From: Roseibium salinum
Lineage (GTDB): Bacteria; Pseudomonadota; Alphaproteobacteria; Rhizobiales; Stappiaceae
DNA: 64,000 bases
Direction: 5' to 3'
Assembly (NCBI RefSeq): GCF_026240905.1
Contig: NZ_JAPEVI010000003.1
Coordinates: 3,162,001-3,226,000, forward strand
Part shown: positions 42,664 through 51,899 of the stretch, one piece after another
Layout of the letters: the number at the start of each line of letters is the position of its first letter
Position numbering within the stretch: the first letter of the stretch is position 1
Notes under the pieces: generated by a model
Told to the model about the DNA's origin: nothing
Databases searched by the model: none
Seen by the model: only the letters and a program-made list of their open reading frames with translations
Translations under genes and position numbers: made by a program

Positions 42664-45006
42664 ATGTTTAAAGTTACTGCCCGCACGATTCTAGAGCTAG
42701 GTTCGGAACTAATCAGTTCCGACATCATCGCATTTTATGAGCTAATTAAGAATGGCTTCGATGCAGGCTCCGAGCGTGGTGTAGAGATATCTTTTAATGT
42801 TGTCCTCGGCCTCAGAGCGTTCAAAGAACTCCGTCACCGGCTCGCAGAAGGATCAATTGACCTCGAAAAACTAAAGCTTGACATTAAGAAAAAGCTGAAC
42901 TCGGATGCGGAAGTATTGTATAATCTGGCGGCTGAGTTAATAGAAAGCGCAACTTCAGAAGAAGATCTACTTAATTATCTGGAAAAGATATACGAATCCA
43001 ACTTCATTACAATTTCAGATACGGGCCACGGAATGACGCTCGACGATCTTGAGCGAGTATTTTTGGTAATCGGCACACCATCCAGGAAAATTGAAGTTGA
43101 AGATGCGATTCGCCGGAAAGAAACTACTGCACCATTTCTTGGTGAGAAAGGAATCGGCCGACTTTCAGCGATGCGCCTTGGTGCATCTCTCGAAGTTGTT
43201 TCAGCAACAGCCAACGACCGAAATTTCAATTTACTTGACATTGATTGGAGACAATTCGGCGCACTCGACGCGATGCTTGAGGACATAAATATTGCGCCTA
43301 GAGAAGGCATCACAAAGCCTGATAAAGGCTGGTCTGGCACAAAGCTTACTATACGCAATCTCGAATCCGATTGGACGCGTCGGCGCCTTGAAGAACTAGC
43401 AGTCGACGAATTTTCGATGCTTACTGACCCTCTTGCTGGTCGCCGATCTCGCAAACGCATCGTGCTGCTTTGGAACGGTGACAGGATAAAAATTCCTACG
43501 CTGGATAAGGGTTTCCTCGACGAAGCACATGCAGGCATCAAAGGTTGTTACGAGATAGTGGATAGCGAACCACGACTAACCTTGAATATGACAATCCGCA
43601 AGCTTGGCTTCGAACACCCACTGATCACAGACACGAAGGTCTTCGAGGGAGCCGACCTCTACGGACCAATTGCGGGTAAGGATACTGGTGTCGACGGATC
43701 TGCCTTGACAAGCGTAGGCGACTTCACCTTCGAAGCTCATTGGTTCAATCGTCGCCGGATCAAAGGCACAGAACGGTACACGGCAACAGAGCTCAAAGAC
43801 TTGCACAGACAATGGACAGGGGTCCGCCTCTATCGCGATGGGTTCAGAGTGTATCCTTATGGCGAAGAAGACGACGATTGGTTGAATCTCGACCGTAAAG
43901 CTCTGATGGCGAAGGGCTATTTGCTGAATAAAATTCAGTTCATCGGCCAGGTCAACATAGGCCGAGCGAGTAATCCGGAACTCATTGACCAAACCAACAG
44001 GGAAGGTCTCAGGGTGACACCGGAACACGAAGTTTTACTGGGGGTCGTACAGTTCAGCATTCAAGCGCAACTTCGAGAAAAGATGCGCAGAGTAGAGTCC
44101 GAATACAAAGAGAAGCGTGAGAAATTTGAGCCTGCCAAAACGGAAGTTAAGGCTCTTGAGAAGCGTGCACGTGACTCACTCGCTTTGCTCCGGGAAACGG
44201 CAACACAAGAAGAGCGCGAAACGATAGACGAGCTGCAGATGACCTTGTTTCAGGTCACAGAATTCGCGCAACGAGCACAAAAGCGGATCGAAGAAGTCGA
44301 ACAAGACGCCCAGCAAATGATCGATATGGCAGGCATTGGCCTTATGGTCGAAATGGTTGCACATGAACTTGCTCGCACTTCCGAAGATGCGCTCGATAAC
44401 TTGAACGCCCTCAGAGCTAAGTCTGTGCCTGATGACGTGAGATCCCGGATCGAAAGTTTGAGAGCCTCGATGAATAGCATCTCGAAAAGACTGCGCATTC
44501 TTGATCCACTGAGTGTGTCTGGGCGACAAGCCTCCGAAACCTTCGATCTTGTAGAACTGATACGGGAGACCGTGGAAGCACATGAAAATCAGTTCGAACG
44601 ACACGAAATCGCAGTTGAGCTCGATCTGGGAACAAAGCCTGTGAAGATCCGCGCGGTCAAGGGTATGGTCGTCCAGGTGATGGAAAATCTCATTTCAAAT
44701 TCAGTCTATTGGTTGGGTCTGGAAAAGGCGCAGCGAACGCGATTTCAACCTGCCATTCGGATTGGCCTTGATCCTGTGACAACAACAATATTTTTCGACG
44801 ACAACGGGCCGGGGATACACAAAGCCAATGTCGAAGATGTATTCGAGATATTCTTCTCACTCAAAGAGTCCAAGAAAAGACGTGGGTTGGGTCTTTACAT
44901 CGCACAACACTGCGCTGTGTTTAACGGGGGAAGACTGGAAATCGACACAGAAGAACCAAATGCGCAAGGTCGGTTCAACAGGTTCATCTATTTCGTCGGC
45001 CAGTAG
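42664..45006 (+). CDS. Double-GHKL protein: Hsp90/MutL-like ATPase domain joined to a histidine kinase core
   Basis: This is a 780-residue protein. The N-terminal GHKL ATPase has ELIKNGFDA (26-34), SDTGHGM (118-124) and GEKGIGRLS (160-168), as in Hsp90/MutL proteins. A middle region is followed by a coiled coil (about 470-555). The C-terminal histidine kinase core has an H box VAHELA with H567, an N box ENLISNS (674-680), DDNGPGI (712-718) and GLGLYIA (741-747). No membrane segment or periplasmic sensor is present, so input is likely cytoplasmic. The next gene encodes a receiver-like protein. I do not know a named family with this exact architecture. Confidence 0.85.
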   Translation: MFKVTARTILELGSELISSDIIAFYELIKNGFDAGSERGVEISFNVVLGLRAFKELRHRLAEGSIDLEKLKLDIKKKLNSDAEVLYNLAAELIESATSEEDLLNYLEKIYESNFITISDTGHGMTLDDLERVFLVIGTPSRKIEVEDAIRRKETTAPFLGEKGIGRLSAMRLGASLEVVSATANDRNFNLLDIDWRQFGALDAMLEDINIAPREGITKPDKGWSGTKLTIRNLESDWTRRRLEELAVDEFSMLTDPLAGRRSRKRIVLLWNGDRIKIPTLDKGFLDEAHAGIKGCYEIVDSEPRLTLNMTIRKLGFEHPLITDTKVFEGADLYGPIAGKDTGVDGSALTSVGDFTFEAHWFNRRRIKGTERYTATELKDLHRQWTGVRLYRDGFRVYPYGEEDDDWLNLDRKALMAKGYLLNKIQFIGQVNIGRASNPELIDQTNREGLRVTPEHEVLLGVVQFSIQAQLREKMRRVESEYKEKREKFEPAKTEVKALEKRARDSLALLRETATQEERETIDELQMTLFQVTEFAQRAQKRIEEVEQDAQQMIDMAGIGLMVEMVAHELARTSEDALDNLNALRAKSVPDDVRSRIESLRASMNSISKRLRILDPLSVSGRQASETFDLVELIRETVEAHENQFERHEIAVELDLGTKPVKIRAVKGMVVQVMENLISNSVYWLGLEKAQRTRFQPAIRIGLDPVTTTIFFDDNGPGIHKANVEDVFEIFFSLKESKKRRGLGLYIAQHCAVFNGGRLEIDTEEPNAQGRFNRFIYFVGQ

Positions 45007-45017
45007 TGGGGGCAACA

Positions 45018-46934
45018 ATGAAGACCGCCGATCTTTTAAAGAAAAACAAGATTAGAACTGCTCTGATTGTTGATGACGGATATGACACTTCCCCACGGCT
45101 AACCGACCTCGGGGCAACCAACGCCGACTGGGCTACTTTTTTTGACGACCTGACCGACGTTGATGTGGAAACGCTGCAGCGTGCCTACAGCGCATTCGAT
45201 CCAGATTCGGACACTGATTATTCTAAGGACGAGACATTCCTGAGAATTACTTGGAGCATTCGCGATCAGCTCAGTCCAGAAGCTGTCGAACACATCTTTT
45301 CAGATTACCAAAGCAGCCAAGAGGCGATGGGCTCTGTGCTTCGCCAGGCTGAAAAGCGTTTGAAATCATTTGGTCTGAAAGTTACTACGGCGGGCCGGGA
45401 TTTTGCCCGAGCGGCTGAGCGAGCGGATTTGATACTTATCGATCTATACTTGGGGTCTCAGCATAGCTCTGATGATATGGAACAGTCGATTCAAGGCCTT
45501 CGCTCAGCAATTGAGGCGCAGCGCAAATCCCCACCTGCCATCATACTCATGTCAAGCCATCCGAATGTTGTCGCAAAACGTGGCAAGTTTCGCGATGAGG
45601 CTAGAGTGTTTGCATCCGGCTTTAGGGCAATCAGAAAAGCAGATATAGATAAAGAAGGTCGGGTCGATCAGATGCTATTCGAGCTGGCCCAACACCGCCA
45701 GGATTCCCTTAAATTGACGAGCTTTCTTGAAACGTGGAGAGAGGGCATTCAACGCGCGATGGATGCAACGTCTCATGACATCCGACGATTGGATCTTGAA
45801 GATATTGCTCAGCTGCAGAACCTGCTTTTGGATGACGAGCAGGCACTGCGTGGCAGTTATATGCTCGATTTGGTCGATCGGCTCCTCCTGCACGATATTG
45901 AAGCCGACAAACCCACGATCGCCTCTGCCAAGAAATTGAACACTATGGATAGCGACGAGCATCCGCCAAACACAATAACCGAAACCAAAGACAACCTTCA
46001 ACTAATTCAAAAGACACTATACATTCACCCCAGTCGCAGAGATCTAGATTCTCCCGACGGTTATCCCGTAGCATTTGGAGACATCATTGCTCTTCGGGAC
46101 GGTGCAAAAGCACCGCCTGGTTCAATTTTTGCTGGTGCGCGAACGTCAGTTTTTGCGGTCATGACACCAGCATGTGACCTGCTTCGAGATCCACCTAGCG
46201 CAAAGCGAGTTCTGCTCATAGAAGGAGAATGCAAACCTGTCGACGCGGTCGCCTACTCTCCCCCCATGCCAGGAGACGCTGATCCTCGCACAATAGTTCT
46301 TCTGCATGGCAAATCAAAAGTTGGTGTTGCTTGGAAAACTAAAAGGCTTGCGACTTTGACGAAGACTGTCATGGAAAATCTAATTGCGAAGGATGGAGTA
46401 TTCGTCGCAGGTCGTCTCCGCAGCGAGTACGCCCTTGAGCTACAACAGGCAATGCTGAGCGGCGTTGGGAGGGTTGGCAATATGGCGCCTATGCCGTCAA
46501 ATTATCCAATCGTGGCAACAGTTTACTATCCAGATAATGAACGGAACTTCGTTCCACTGAATATCAAGCTAAACGGTATGTGTGTGATTGGCCGCGCGTC
46601 AGACAAGAAAGTCGTGCGCATCGGATTTGACAGCATTCAGCGTCATGACTTTGCAGATGCACTTCGCAGCGTAGTCAATAACGTAAACGGAAGAAGCCGA
46701 GACAGGATTCGGCAATGTCTCTCACCTGAATGCATCAATGCGCTCTTCACCGAAGGATTTGCATGTGACATAGGGAAAGCGTCATCCAAGCATGTGCCTT
46801 GCAAACCAAGATTAGGATCCGAGACGCAACAGATTGGTACCATTGTGTACGCCTCGGATGCCGATGCAAAGATACAGGACCCCGGCCAACGGCAATCTGC
46901 CGGCCTGATCTTCGAAGTCATGGAAAATCGCTAG
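45018..46934 (+). CDS. Response-regulator-like protein with an interrupted receiver domain and unknown C terminus
   Basis: This is a 638-residue protein. The receiver fold can be traced: TALIVDDGYD (acidic pair 19-20), then an insertion of about 95 residues, LILIDLYLG (phosphoacceptor D142), IILMSS (S179/S180) and FRAIRKADI (K207). From about 230 onward I recognise no domain. The start is taken at ATG 45018, with GGGGG five bases upstream; a GTG at 45006 overlaps the previous stop. The pairing with the double-GHKL kinase implies a phosphorelay or a receiver-like interaction. No DNA-binding domain is visible. Confidence 0.75.
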   Translation: MKTADLLKKNKIRTALIVDDGYDTSPRLTDLGATNADWATFFDDLTDVDVETLQRAYSAFDPDSDTDYSKDETFLRITWSIRDQLSPEAVEHIFSDYQSSQEAMGSVLRQAEKRLKSFGLKVTTAGRDFARAAERADLILIDLYLGSQHSSDDMEQSIQGLRSAIEAQRKSPPAIILMSSHPNVVAKRGKFRDEARVFASGFRAIRKADIDKEGRVDQMLFELAQHRQDSLKLTSFLETWREGIQRAMDATSHDIRRLDLEDIAQLQNLLLDDEQALRGSYMLDLVDRLLLHDIEADKPTIASAKKLNTMDSDEHPPNTITETKDNLQLIQKTLYIHPSRRDLDSPDGYPVAFGDIIALRDGAKAPPGSIFAGARTSVFAVMTPACDLLRDPPSAKRVLLIEGECKPVDAVAYSPPMPGDADPRTIVLLHGKSKVGVAWKTKRLATLTKTVMENLIAKDGVFVAGRLRSEYALELQQAMLSGVGRVGNMAPMPSNYPIVATVYYPDNERNFVPLNIKLNGMCVIGRASDKKVVRIGFDSIQRHDFADALRSVVNNVNGRSRDRIRQCLSPECINALFTEGFACDIGKASSKHVPCKPRLGSETQQIGTIVYASDADAKIQDPGQRQSAGLIFEVMENR

Positions 46935-47021
46935 TCGAATAATCTGATCGTTGAACCATCTATGCTCACAAGATCTTAGAGGTTGTTTGAATATTCAATT
47001 TATTTAAAAGGAGCCCTCTGC

Positions 47022-48656
47022 GTGACGACATCCGCGCCAGGCATCTCGGTAAAAGACCTACTACTTTCCGCAAAGCCAATGTCGGTGCGGCGATTGCTGC
47101 CGCAATCCACCGTGGATCTTATAGAGAGGACGTCTCCAGGCTTATTGGAGACAGACGAAGCTAACCGCGTTGCAGTAGCGACTATTGATCCAATTGAGGC
47201 GATCAAGGACACACCGACGCGGTCGCGGATTATCAGATTACTACCGCTGCCCAAGGCTCGGGAGCTTTGCGAAAAACTTGATCTAGCTGTTGATCGAAGT
47301 CCTTATGACGCGATTGAAACGGAGATCGACCAAGTCGGTATTGAACCGCTCCTCGAATTCTTCGGCATCGTGGACGATCCGAGGGCCCCAAGACTCGTTG
47401 CTCCTACAACGCAGGAAGCTAACGTCACCTATGGGCTGTTTCCCCATCAGCGTGTTGCTGCTCGCAAAGTTGCAACAGCACTCGGCCGACCGCCTCGCAA
47501 AGTTGTCCTTCACATGCCGACTGGAGCCGGCAAGACGCGAACGGCAATGCATCTCGTCGCCAGGCATCTTCGCGAATACGGCCCGACAGTCGTGGTTTGG
47601 CTCGCGCAGAACCGCGAATTGCTCGATCAAGCGTCGGATGAATTCGAAAAGGCTTGGTTACCTCTTGGAGATCGTGATGTTCAACTTATGCGCCTTTGGG
47701 GCAATCGCGGCGCTCCACTTGAAGAATTACAAGATGGTTTGGTTGTAGCGGGCCTGGCAAAGATGGCGAGCATCGACACGCGGGATGCGGCTACACTGCT
47801 AAAGCTTGCGGATCGGGCGTCTCTGACGGTGATCGATGAAGCACACCAAGCGATAGCTCCCACATATGCGAATGTGCTTCGAGCCCTAAGCTCAAAGCGC
47901 CCCGAAAACGCCCTACTGGGCCTAACCGCTACACCTGGACGCAGTTGGTCTGAGATCGACGAAGACAAACGCCTATCTGAATTCTTCGATGGACAGAAAG
48001 TTCTCTTGGAAGTTGAGGGCTATGACGATCCGGTGTCATTCTTGATGGAAGAGAAGTACCTGGCGCGTCCGATTTTTCGACAATTGGAAGCGCCGTCAGA
48101 CGTGCAATTGGATAGAACCGACCAAAGAACCATTCAGAATGACCCCGATCTCGCCGAAGAGGTTCTCGAAAAGCTTGGGCAGGATACAGCTCGCACCGAA
48201 GCAATTCTCATCGCCATCCTTGATGCCATCACTAGGCATGAACGCATCATCGTCTTCGCCCCTTCTGTCGAGAACGCTAAGCTTCTTCAGGCGATGCTCA
48301 CGATCAAGAATGTCGAAGCCTTGTTTGTATCTGGCGAAACTGAACCCGCCGAGCGAGAGCGGAGGATACGCCGATTTAAATCCAATGCCCGAAACAAGAT
48401 TGTCATGGTGAATTTTGGCGTGCTGACAACCGGCTTCGATGCGCCGCGAACGAGTTGCGCGATCATCGCACGCCCAACGCGGTCACTCGTTCTCTACAGC
48501 CAGATGGTTGGAAGGGCGACTCGCGGCGTGCGGGCAGGAGGCAACGAAGAAGCGGAGATAATTACAATCACCGACCCGAGTCTTCCTGGTTTCGGGAGCG
48601 TGACGGAAGCATTTTCGAATTGGGAGGACGTTTGGAATGAACCAAATGGCGAATAG
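47022..48656 (+). CDS. DEAH-type SF2 helicase of the defence locus
   Basis: This is a 544-residue helicase. An N-terminal 130-residue region of unknown role precedes motif I MPTGAGKT (165-172), motif II IDEAH (271-275), motif III LTATPG (301-306) and motif VI SQMVGRATRG. The layout resembles restriction-type helicases (UvrB/ResIII-like) that translocate on DNA. The GTG start at 47022 is fixed by AAAGGAG eight bases upstream; an ATG at 46983 has none. Its 3' end overlaps the following gene by 20 bases. Confidence 0.87.
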   Translation: MTTSAPGISVKDLLLSAKPMSVRRLLPQSTVDLIERTSPGLLETDEANRVAVATIDPIEAIKDTPTRSRIIRLLPLPKARELCEKLDLAVDRSPYDAIETEIDQVGIEPLLEFFGIVDDPRAPRLVAPTTQEANVTYGLFPHQRVAARKVATALGRPPRKVVLHMPTGAGKTRTAMHLVARHLREYGPTVVVWLAQNRELLDQASDEFEKAWLPLGDRDVQLMRLWGNRGAPLEELQDGLVVAGLAKMASIDTRDAATLLKLADRASLTVIDEAHQAIAPTYANVLRALSSKRPENALLGLTATPGRSWSEIDEDKRLSEFFDGQKVLLEVEGYDDPVSFLMEEKYLARPIFRQLEAPSDVQLDRTDQRTIQNDPDLAEEVLEKLGQDTARTEAILIAILDAITRHERIIVFAPSVENAKLLQAMLTIKNVEALFVSGETEPAERERRIRRFKSNARNKIVMVNFGVLTTGFDAPRTSCAIIARPTRSLVLYSQMVGRATRGVRAGGNEEAEIITITDPSLPGFGSVTEAFSNWEDVWNEPNGE

Positions 48657-50472
48657 AGCAGAGGGCGACATTGGTGCCGAGATCATTCCACCAGAGCTTG
48701 CCGTGCGTGCCATGCGTGATAGCGGGTACCGGAACACCGATTATGCTCTGGCTGAGCTGATTGACAATTCTGTACAGGCCAACGCGACCCAAGTCGATGT
48801 TATCTGCCTTGAAGTCATGAAACAGGTCAGTCAGAGGAAGAGCAGGCGCATTGAACAGATTGCGGTCATCGATAACGGAGACGGCATGACGCCGGAGACG
48901 CTCAGGATCGCACTGCAGTTTGGCAACGGAACACACTTGAGAGATCGAAAGGGTATTGGCCGTTTCGGTATGGGGCTCCCGAACTCCTCGATTTCGCAGT
49001 GTCGGCGATTGGAGGTTTGGTCTTGGCAATCCGGACCGAATAACGCGATGTGGACATACATAGATGTTAACGACATTGAGGCCGGGCGTCTGAAATCTGT
49101 GCCTCAACCGATTCCAAAGCCGGTTCCGCCTGACTGGCGGGAGCGATCAAGCCTTTTTGGAACATCCGGCACACTCGTTCTTTGGTCAAATTTTGATGAC
49201 CATAGGCTCCAATGGCGCGGTGCTAAAGCTACTTTGGAAAATACCGAGACATTGATTGGACGCATGTATCGCAAGTTTATCGATACCGGAGATCTAACGA
49301 TAAGGCTCGCGGCATATTACGATAAAGAAATTACCTTTGACGCGACTACACGTGTGAATGACCCGCTTTATCTCACCCCGCAATCCTGCACACCTTCACC
49401 GTTCGATACAGAACCAATGTTCCAGACCTGGGGAGAAGGCGATCAGGAGTTTACGATTGAAATCGATGGACAAGCTCACACTGTTGCCGTGCGCATCAGC
49501 TGGGCAAAAGAAGATACCGTCACGCGGGGCTCATCAGCAGACCGAGGGTCGACGACATATGGCAAACATGCTGCAAAAAATGTGGGGGTCTCTGTCGTCC
49601 GTGAGCGTCGTGAGCTCGAACTCGATAAAGCATGGACGATAGGATATGACCCCAGGGAAAGATGGTGGGGAATTGAAGTTGAGTTTCCGTCGGCTCTAGA
49701 TGAGATTTTTGGTGTCACCAACAACAAGCAACATGCCAACACCTTTGCCTCCATGGCCCAATTTGATTGGGAGGAAGAAGCATATCCCGGTGAACAGCGT
49801 TCGGCGTTCAGAGAACGGCTCTTGGCTAATGGCGACCCCCGCGGACTGCTGATAGACATAGCTGAGTACATCCAACAGCAGCTCGATGAGATCCGCAGAC
49901 GGATCAAAGCGCAGACCAAAGGCAAGCGCAGCACCCAAAAGCGGCATGATGACCCAGACGTCGAAGACCAAGCGAGTGATAAATTCCGCGAGCGCGCCGA
50001 GAGCGGTCATGAGACGCCTTCAGACAAGGCTGGGTTTTCTGAAGATGACAAAAAAGAACTTCAGGACGACTTAATAGAGAACGATCACTACACGTCAACC
50101 GACGCAAAGGATATCGTTGATGCTGTCGTTAGTCGCAAACGCAAGGTTCAGTTTTCAACTGGACACCTCGATGGACATCATTTCTTCTCGACGAAGCAGT
50201 TCGGAGATTTGACGAAGATCACCTTCAACACCAATCACCCAATTCATAATCAGCTTCTCGAAGCCTTGAATCCCAACACGGAAGATGACACAGACGCGGA
50301 TCTGCTAGATCGTGTCCACCGAGCCTCAGACACACTGAAATTGCTCTTCGCAGCTTGGGCCAGATACGAGCTTGAGGAAACTCAGAGACACGACGAACTG
50401 ATGGAAATGCGTCAAGAATGGGGGAAGATGGCGAAGGTCTTCTTGCGCGAAGATGCCGAGGGCAAAAAGTGA
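48637..50472 (+). CDS. MutL/MORC-like GHKL ATPase
   Basis: This is a 611-residue protein. The ATPase motifs are ELIDNSVQA (40-48), IDNGDGM (78-84) and GRFGMGLPNS (108-117), an N-terminal GHKL ATPase of the MutL/MORC style. The C-terminal half has a charged linker (about 425-465) and further helices (YIQQQLDEIRRRI and DTLKLLFAAWARYELEE). The ATG at 48637 has GGGAGG nine bases upstream and lies inside the helicase gene, so translation is coupled. ATP-driven dimer closure on DNA is the likely action; the cleaving partner could be the next gene. Confidence 0.85.
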   Translation: MNQMANRAEGDIGAEIIPPELAVRAMRDSGYRNTDYALAELIDNSVQANATQVDVICLEVMKQVSQRKSRRIEQIAVIDNGDGMTPETLRIALQFGNGTHLRDRKGIGRFGMGLPNSSISQCRRLEVWSWQSGPNNAMWTYIDVNDIEAGRLKSVPQPIPKPVPPDWRERSSLFGTSGTLVLWSNFDDHRLQWRGAKATLENTETLIGRMYRKFIDTGDLTIRLAAYYDKEITFDATTRVNDPLYLTPQSCTPSPFDTEPMFQTWGEGDQEFTIEIDGQAHTVAVRISWAKEDTVTRGSSADRGSTTYGKHAAKNVGVSVVRERRELELDKAWTIGYDPRERWWGIEVEFPSALDEIFGVTNNKQHANTFASMAQFDWEEEAYPGEQRSAFRERLLANGDPRGLLIDIAEYIQQQLDEIRRRIKAQTKGKRSTQKRHDDPDVEDQASDKFRERAESGHETPSDKAGFSEDDKKELQDDLIENDHYTSTDAKDIVDAVVSRKRKVQFSTGHLDGHHFFSTKQFGDLTKITFNTNHPIHNQLLEALNPNTEDDTDADLLDRVHRASDTLKLLFAAWARYELEETQRHDELMEMRQEWGKMAKVFLREDAEGKK

Positions 50473-51380
50473 AGATCGGCGATCGCCTTCTTTCTGTTCT
50501 CAGTGATGCTGAGGCTACTGTGCGTATTGCAGCCCCGTTTATAAAGGCAAACGCTTTGGAGCGCGCGCTGAGGGCAGTTAAGGACGAAGTCGACGTCACT
50601 TGCGTAACACGCTGGCGGCCAGAAGATATTGCAAGTGGCGTTTGCGATCTTGAGATATTTGATGTGATCAGAAGCCGACGTCGATCGGTTCTGCTGATCC
50701 ACCCCCATCTTCACGCAAAATTCTTCGCCTCTGATACTTGCTGCCTGGTAGGTTCAGCTAATCTTTCACATACTGCACTCGGATGGCGCGCGCCCTCAAA
50801 TCTTGAGCTTTTAATCCAACTCGATACGTCCGGCCACGGGCTAGACGCTTGGTGGAATGAGTTGCAATCAGAAAGTATTAGGGCAACGGAAGAAATACGC
50901 TCTGCTTTGGAGCACAAAGCGGCTGAACTTCGAGCGTCTGGAAAACCGATCCCGTTGCCGGAGGCTGAACAAAACAGTATTTATCACGACGCGATTTGGG
51001 TACCTGGTTGCCCAAGGTGGACAGGCCTGTGGGAGGTTTATTCGGGCGACGAAGAACAATTGCCAAGTAGCGCGATTGCCTCAGCTAAGTCGGACCTTGC
51101 AGCGCTCAGCCTGCCTCCGGGTATGGATATCTCAGGATTTGAAGTAGCTCTCAAGGCCATGTTTCGGCGCACACTGATATTTCAGGAGATCGAATCTTTA
51201 TCAAGAGCCGGACTTAGCGACACCATCGCCCACCGTTTTCTCTCAGAACAATGTGATGTTGAGGAAGCCGACGCACCTAGACGCTGGCAAGTGCTCAAAC
51301 GCTGGCTATGTGAGCTTTTTCCGAGTGAGTTTCAGATCGAGACAAGCCAAGAGGTGCTTCTGAAAGGAAAGAAATTTTAA
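50469..51380 (+). CDS. Phospholipase D-family protein, single HKD motif
   Basis: This is a 303-residue protein. One HKD motif is present, LHAKFFASDTCCLVGSANLS (H82, K84, D89, and the GSAN at 95-98). PLD nucleases with a single HKD (Nuc, BfiI) dimerise to form the active site, so a DNA-cleaving role is plausible. The GTG start at 50469 overlaps the upstream stop by four bases (GTGA); no other plausible start is near. It is the last gene of the island. Confidence 0.82.
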   Translation: MKIGDRLLSVLSDAEATVRIAAPFIKANALERALRAVKDEVDVTCVTRWRPEDIASGVCDLEIFDVIRSRRRSVLLIHPHLHAKFFASDTCCLVGSANLSHTALGWRAPSNLELLIQLDTSGHGLDAWWNELQSESIRATEEIRSALEHKAAELRASGKPIPLPEAEQNSIYHDAIWVPGCPRWTGLWEVYSGDEEQLPSSAIASAKSDLAALSLPPGMDISGFEVALKAMFRRTLIFQEIESLSRAGLSDTIAHRFLSEQCDVEEADAPRRWQVLKRWLCELFPSEFQIETSQEVLLKGKKF

Positions 51381-51487
51381 GCTAGGGCAACCTGGAGCGC
51401 CTTAGAAATTCAGAAAATTTTTCGCGCGGGTATCTAACATCTGCGCCGCACGAATGTCCCCCATAGGGGGGCGGCGTCTCGGCTGGT

Positions 51488-51507
51488 CTGGTCACAAACT
51501 GGTCACA
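51488..51507 (+). repeat. Paired CTGGTCACA motif, right end of the island
   Basis: CTGGTCACA occurs at 51488-51496 and 51499-51507, with the same 11-base period and the same orientation as the pair at the left end. It lies 141 bases before attR. Confidence 0.65.
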
Positions 51508-51647
51508 ACATTCGACCAACTGTGACAAGAACACGCTTGACGGCATGGCATGGGGGTCGGTACCCTTGCCTTTGTAACTGGCTGATTATGCTAGTGTTCT
51601 AAGAGAGAACAGACTGATCGGTGATCCGGTGCACAATGGCCTTAAAC

Positions 51648-51695
51648 GCCCTCCGAAGGCAGAGGTCACAGGTTCGAATCCTGTCGGGTGCGCCA
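51648..51695 (+). repeat. attR: right 48-bp direct repeat, partial tRNA-Arg copy
   Basis: This is an exact copy of the 3' 48 bases of tRNA-Arg (32128-32175). The 5' half of the tRNA is missing, so this is not a functional tRNA gene but the displaced end of the target site. Confidence 0.93.
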
Positions 51696-51899
51696 AATTT
51701 CTCAATAATTTCAATGACTTGCACCGCCGCCGGTTCCCGCATCAGTGGGCGACGAGCCCGAAAGCAACACGGCAGCAGTCGGCTTCGCGCAATTTGGCAG
51801 CCCCCGGCTGTGCGCCCATCGAACCTTTGAAGCGCAGGCCTACGGCGCAGATCGGGCCCGCCTCGCGGCATTGCCCTCACCCGCAGAGCCTGGACGCGT

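Larger units (their letters stand above)
51381..51899. other. Right end of the island and attR region
   Basis: No gene is supported here. The region contains the paired CTGGTCACA motifs (51488-51507), a nearby AACTGTGACA (51519-51528, partial inverted match), and the 48-bp attR copy. The 203 bases after attR up to the ArsR gene hold nothing I recognise. Confidence 0.6.

Noticed and set aside
32176..51647. Prophage
   Set aside because: No capsid, portal, terminase, tail or lysis genes are present.
51648..51695. Second tRNA-Arg
   Set aside because: Only the 3' 48 bases are present; acceptor 5' strand, D arm and half of the anticodon stem are missing. It is attR.
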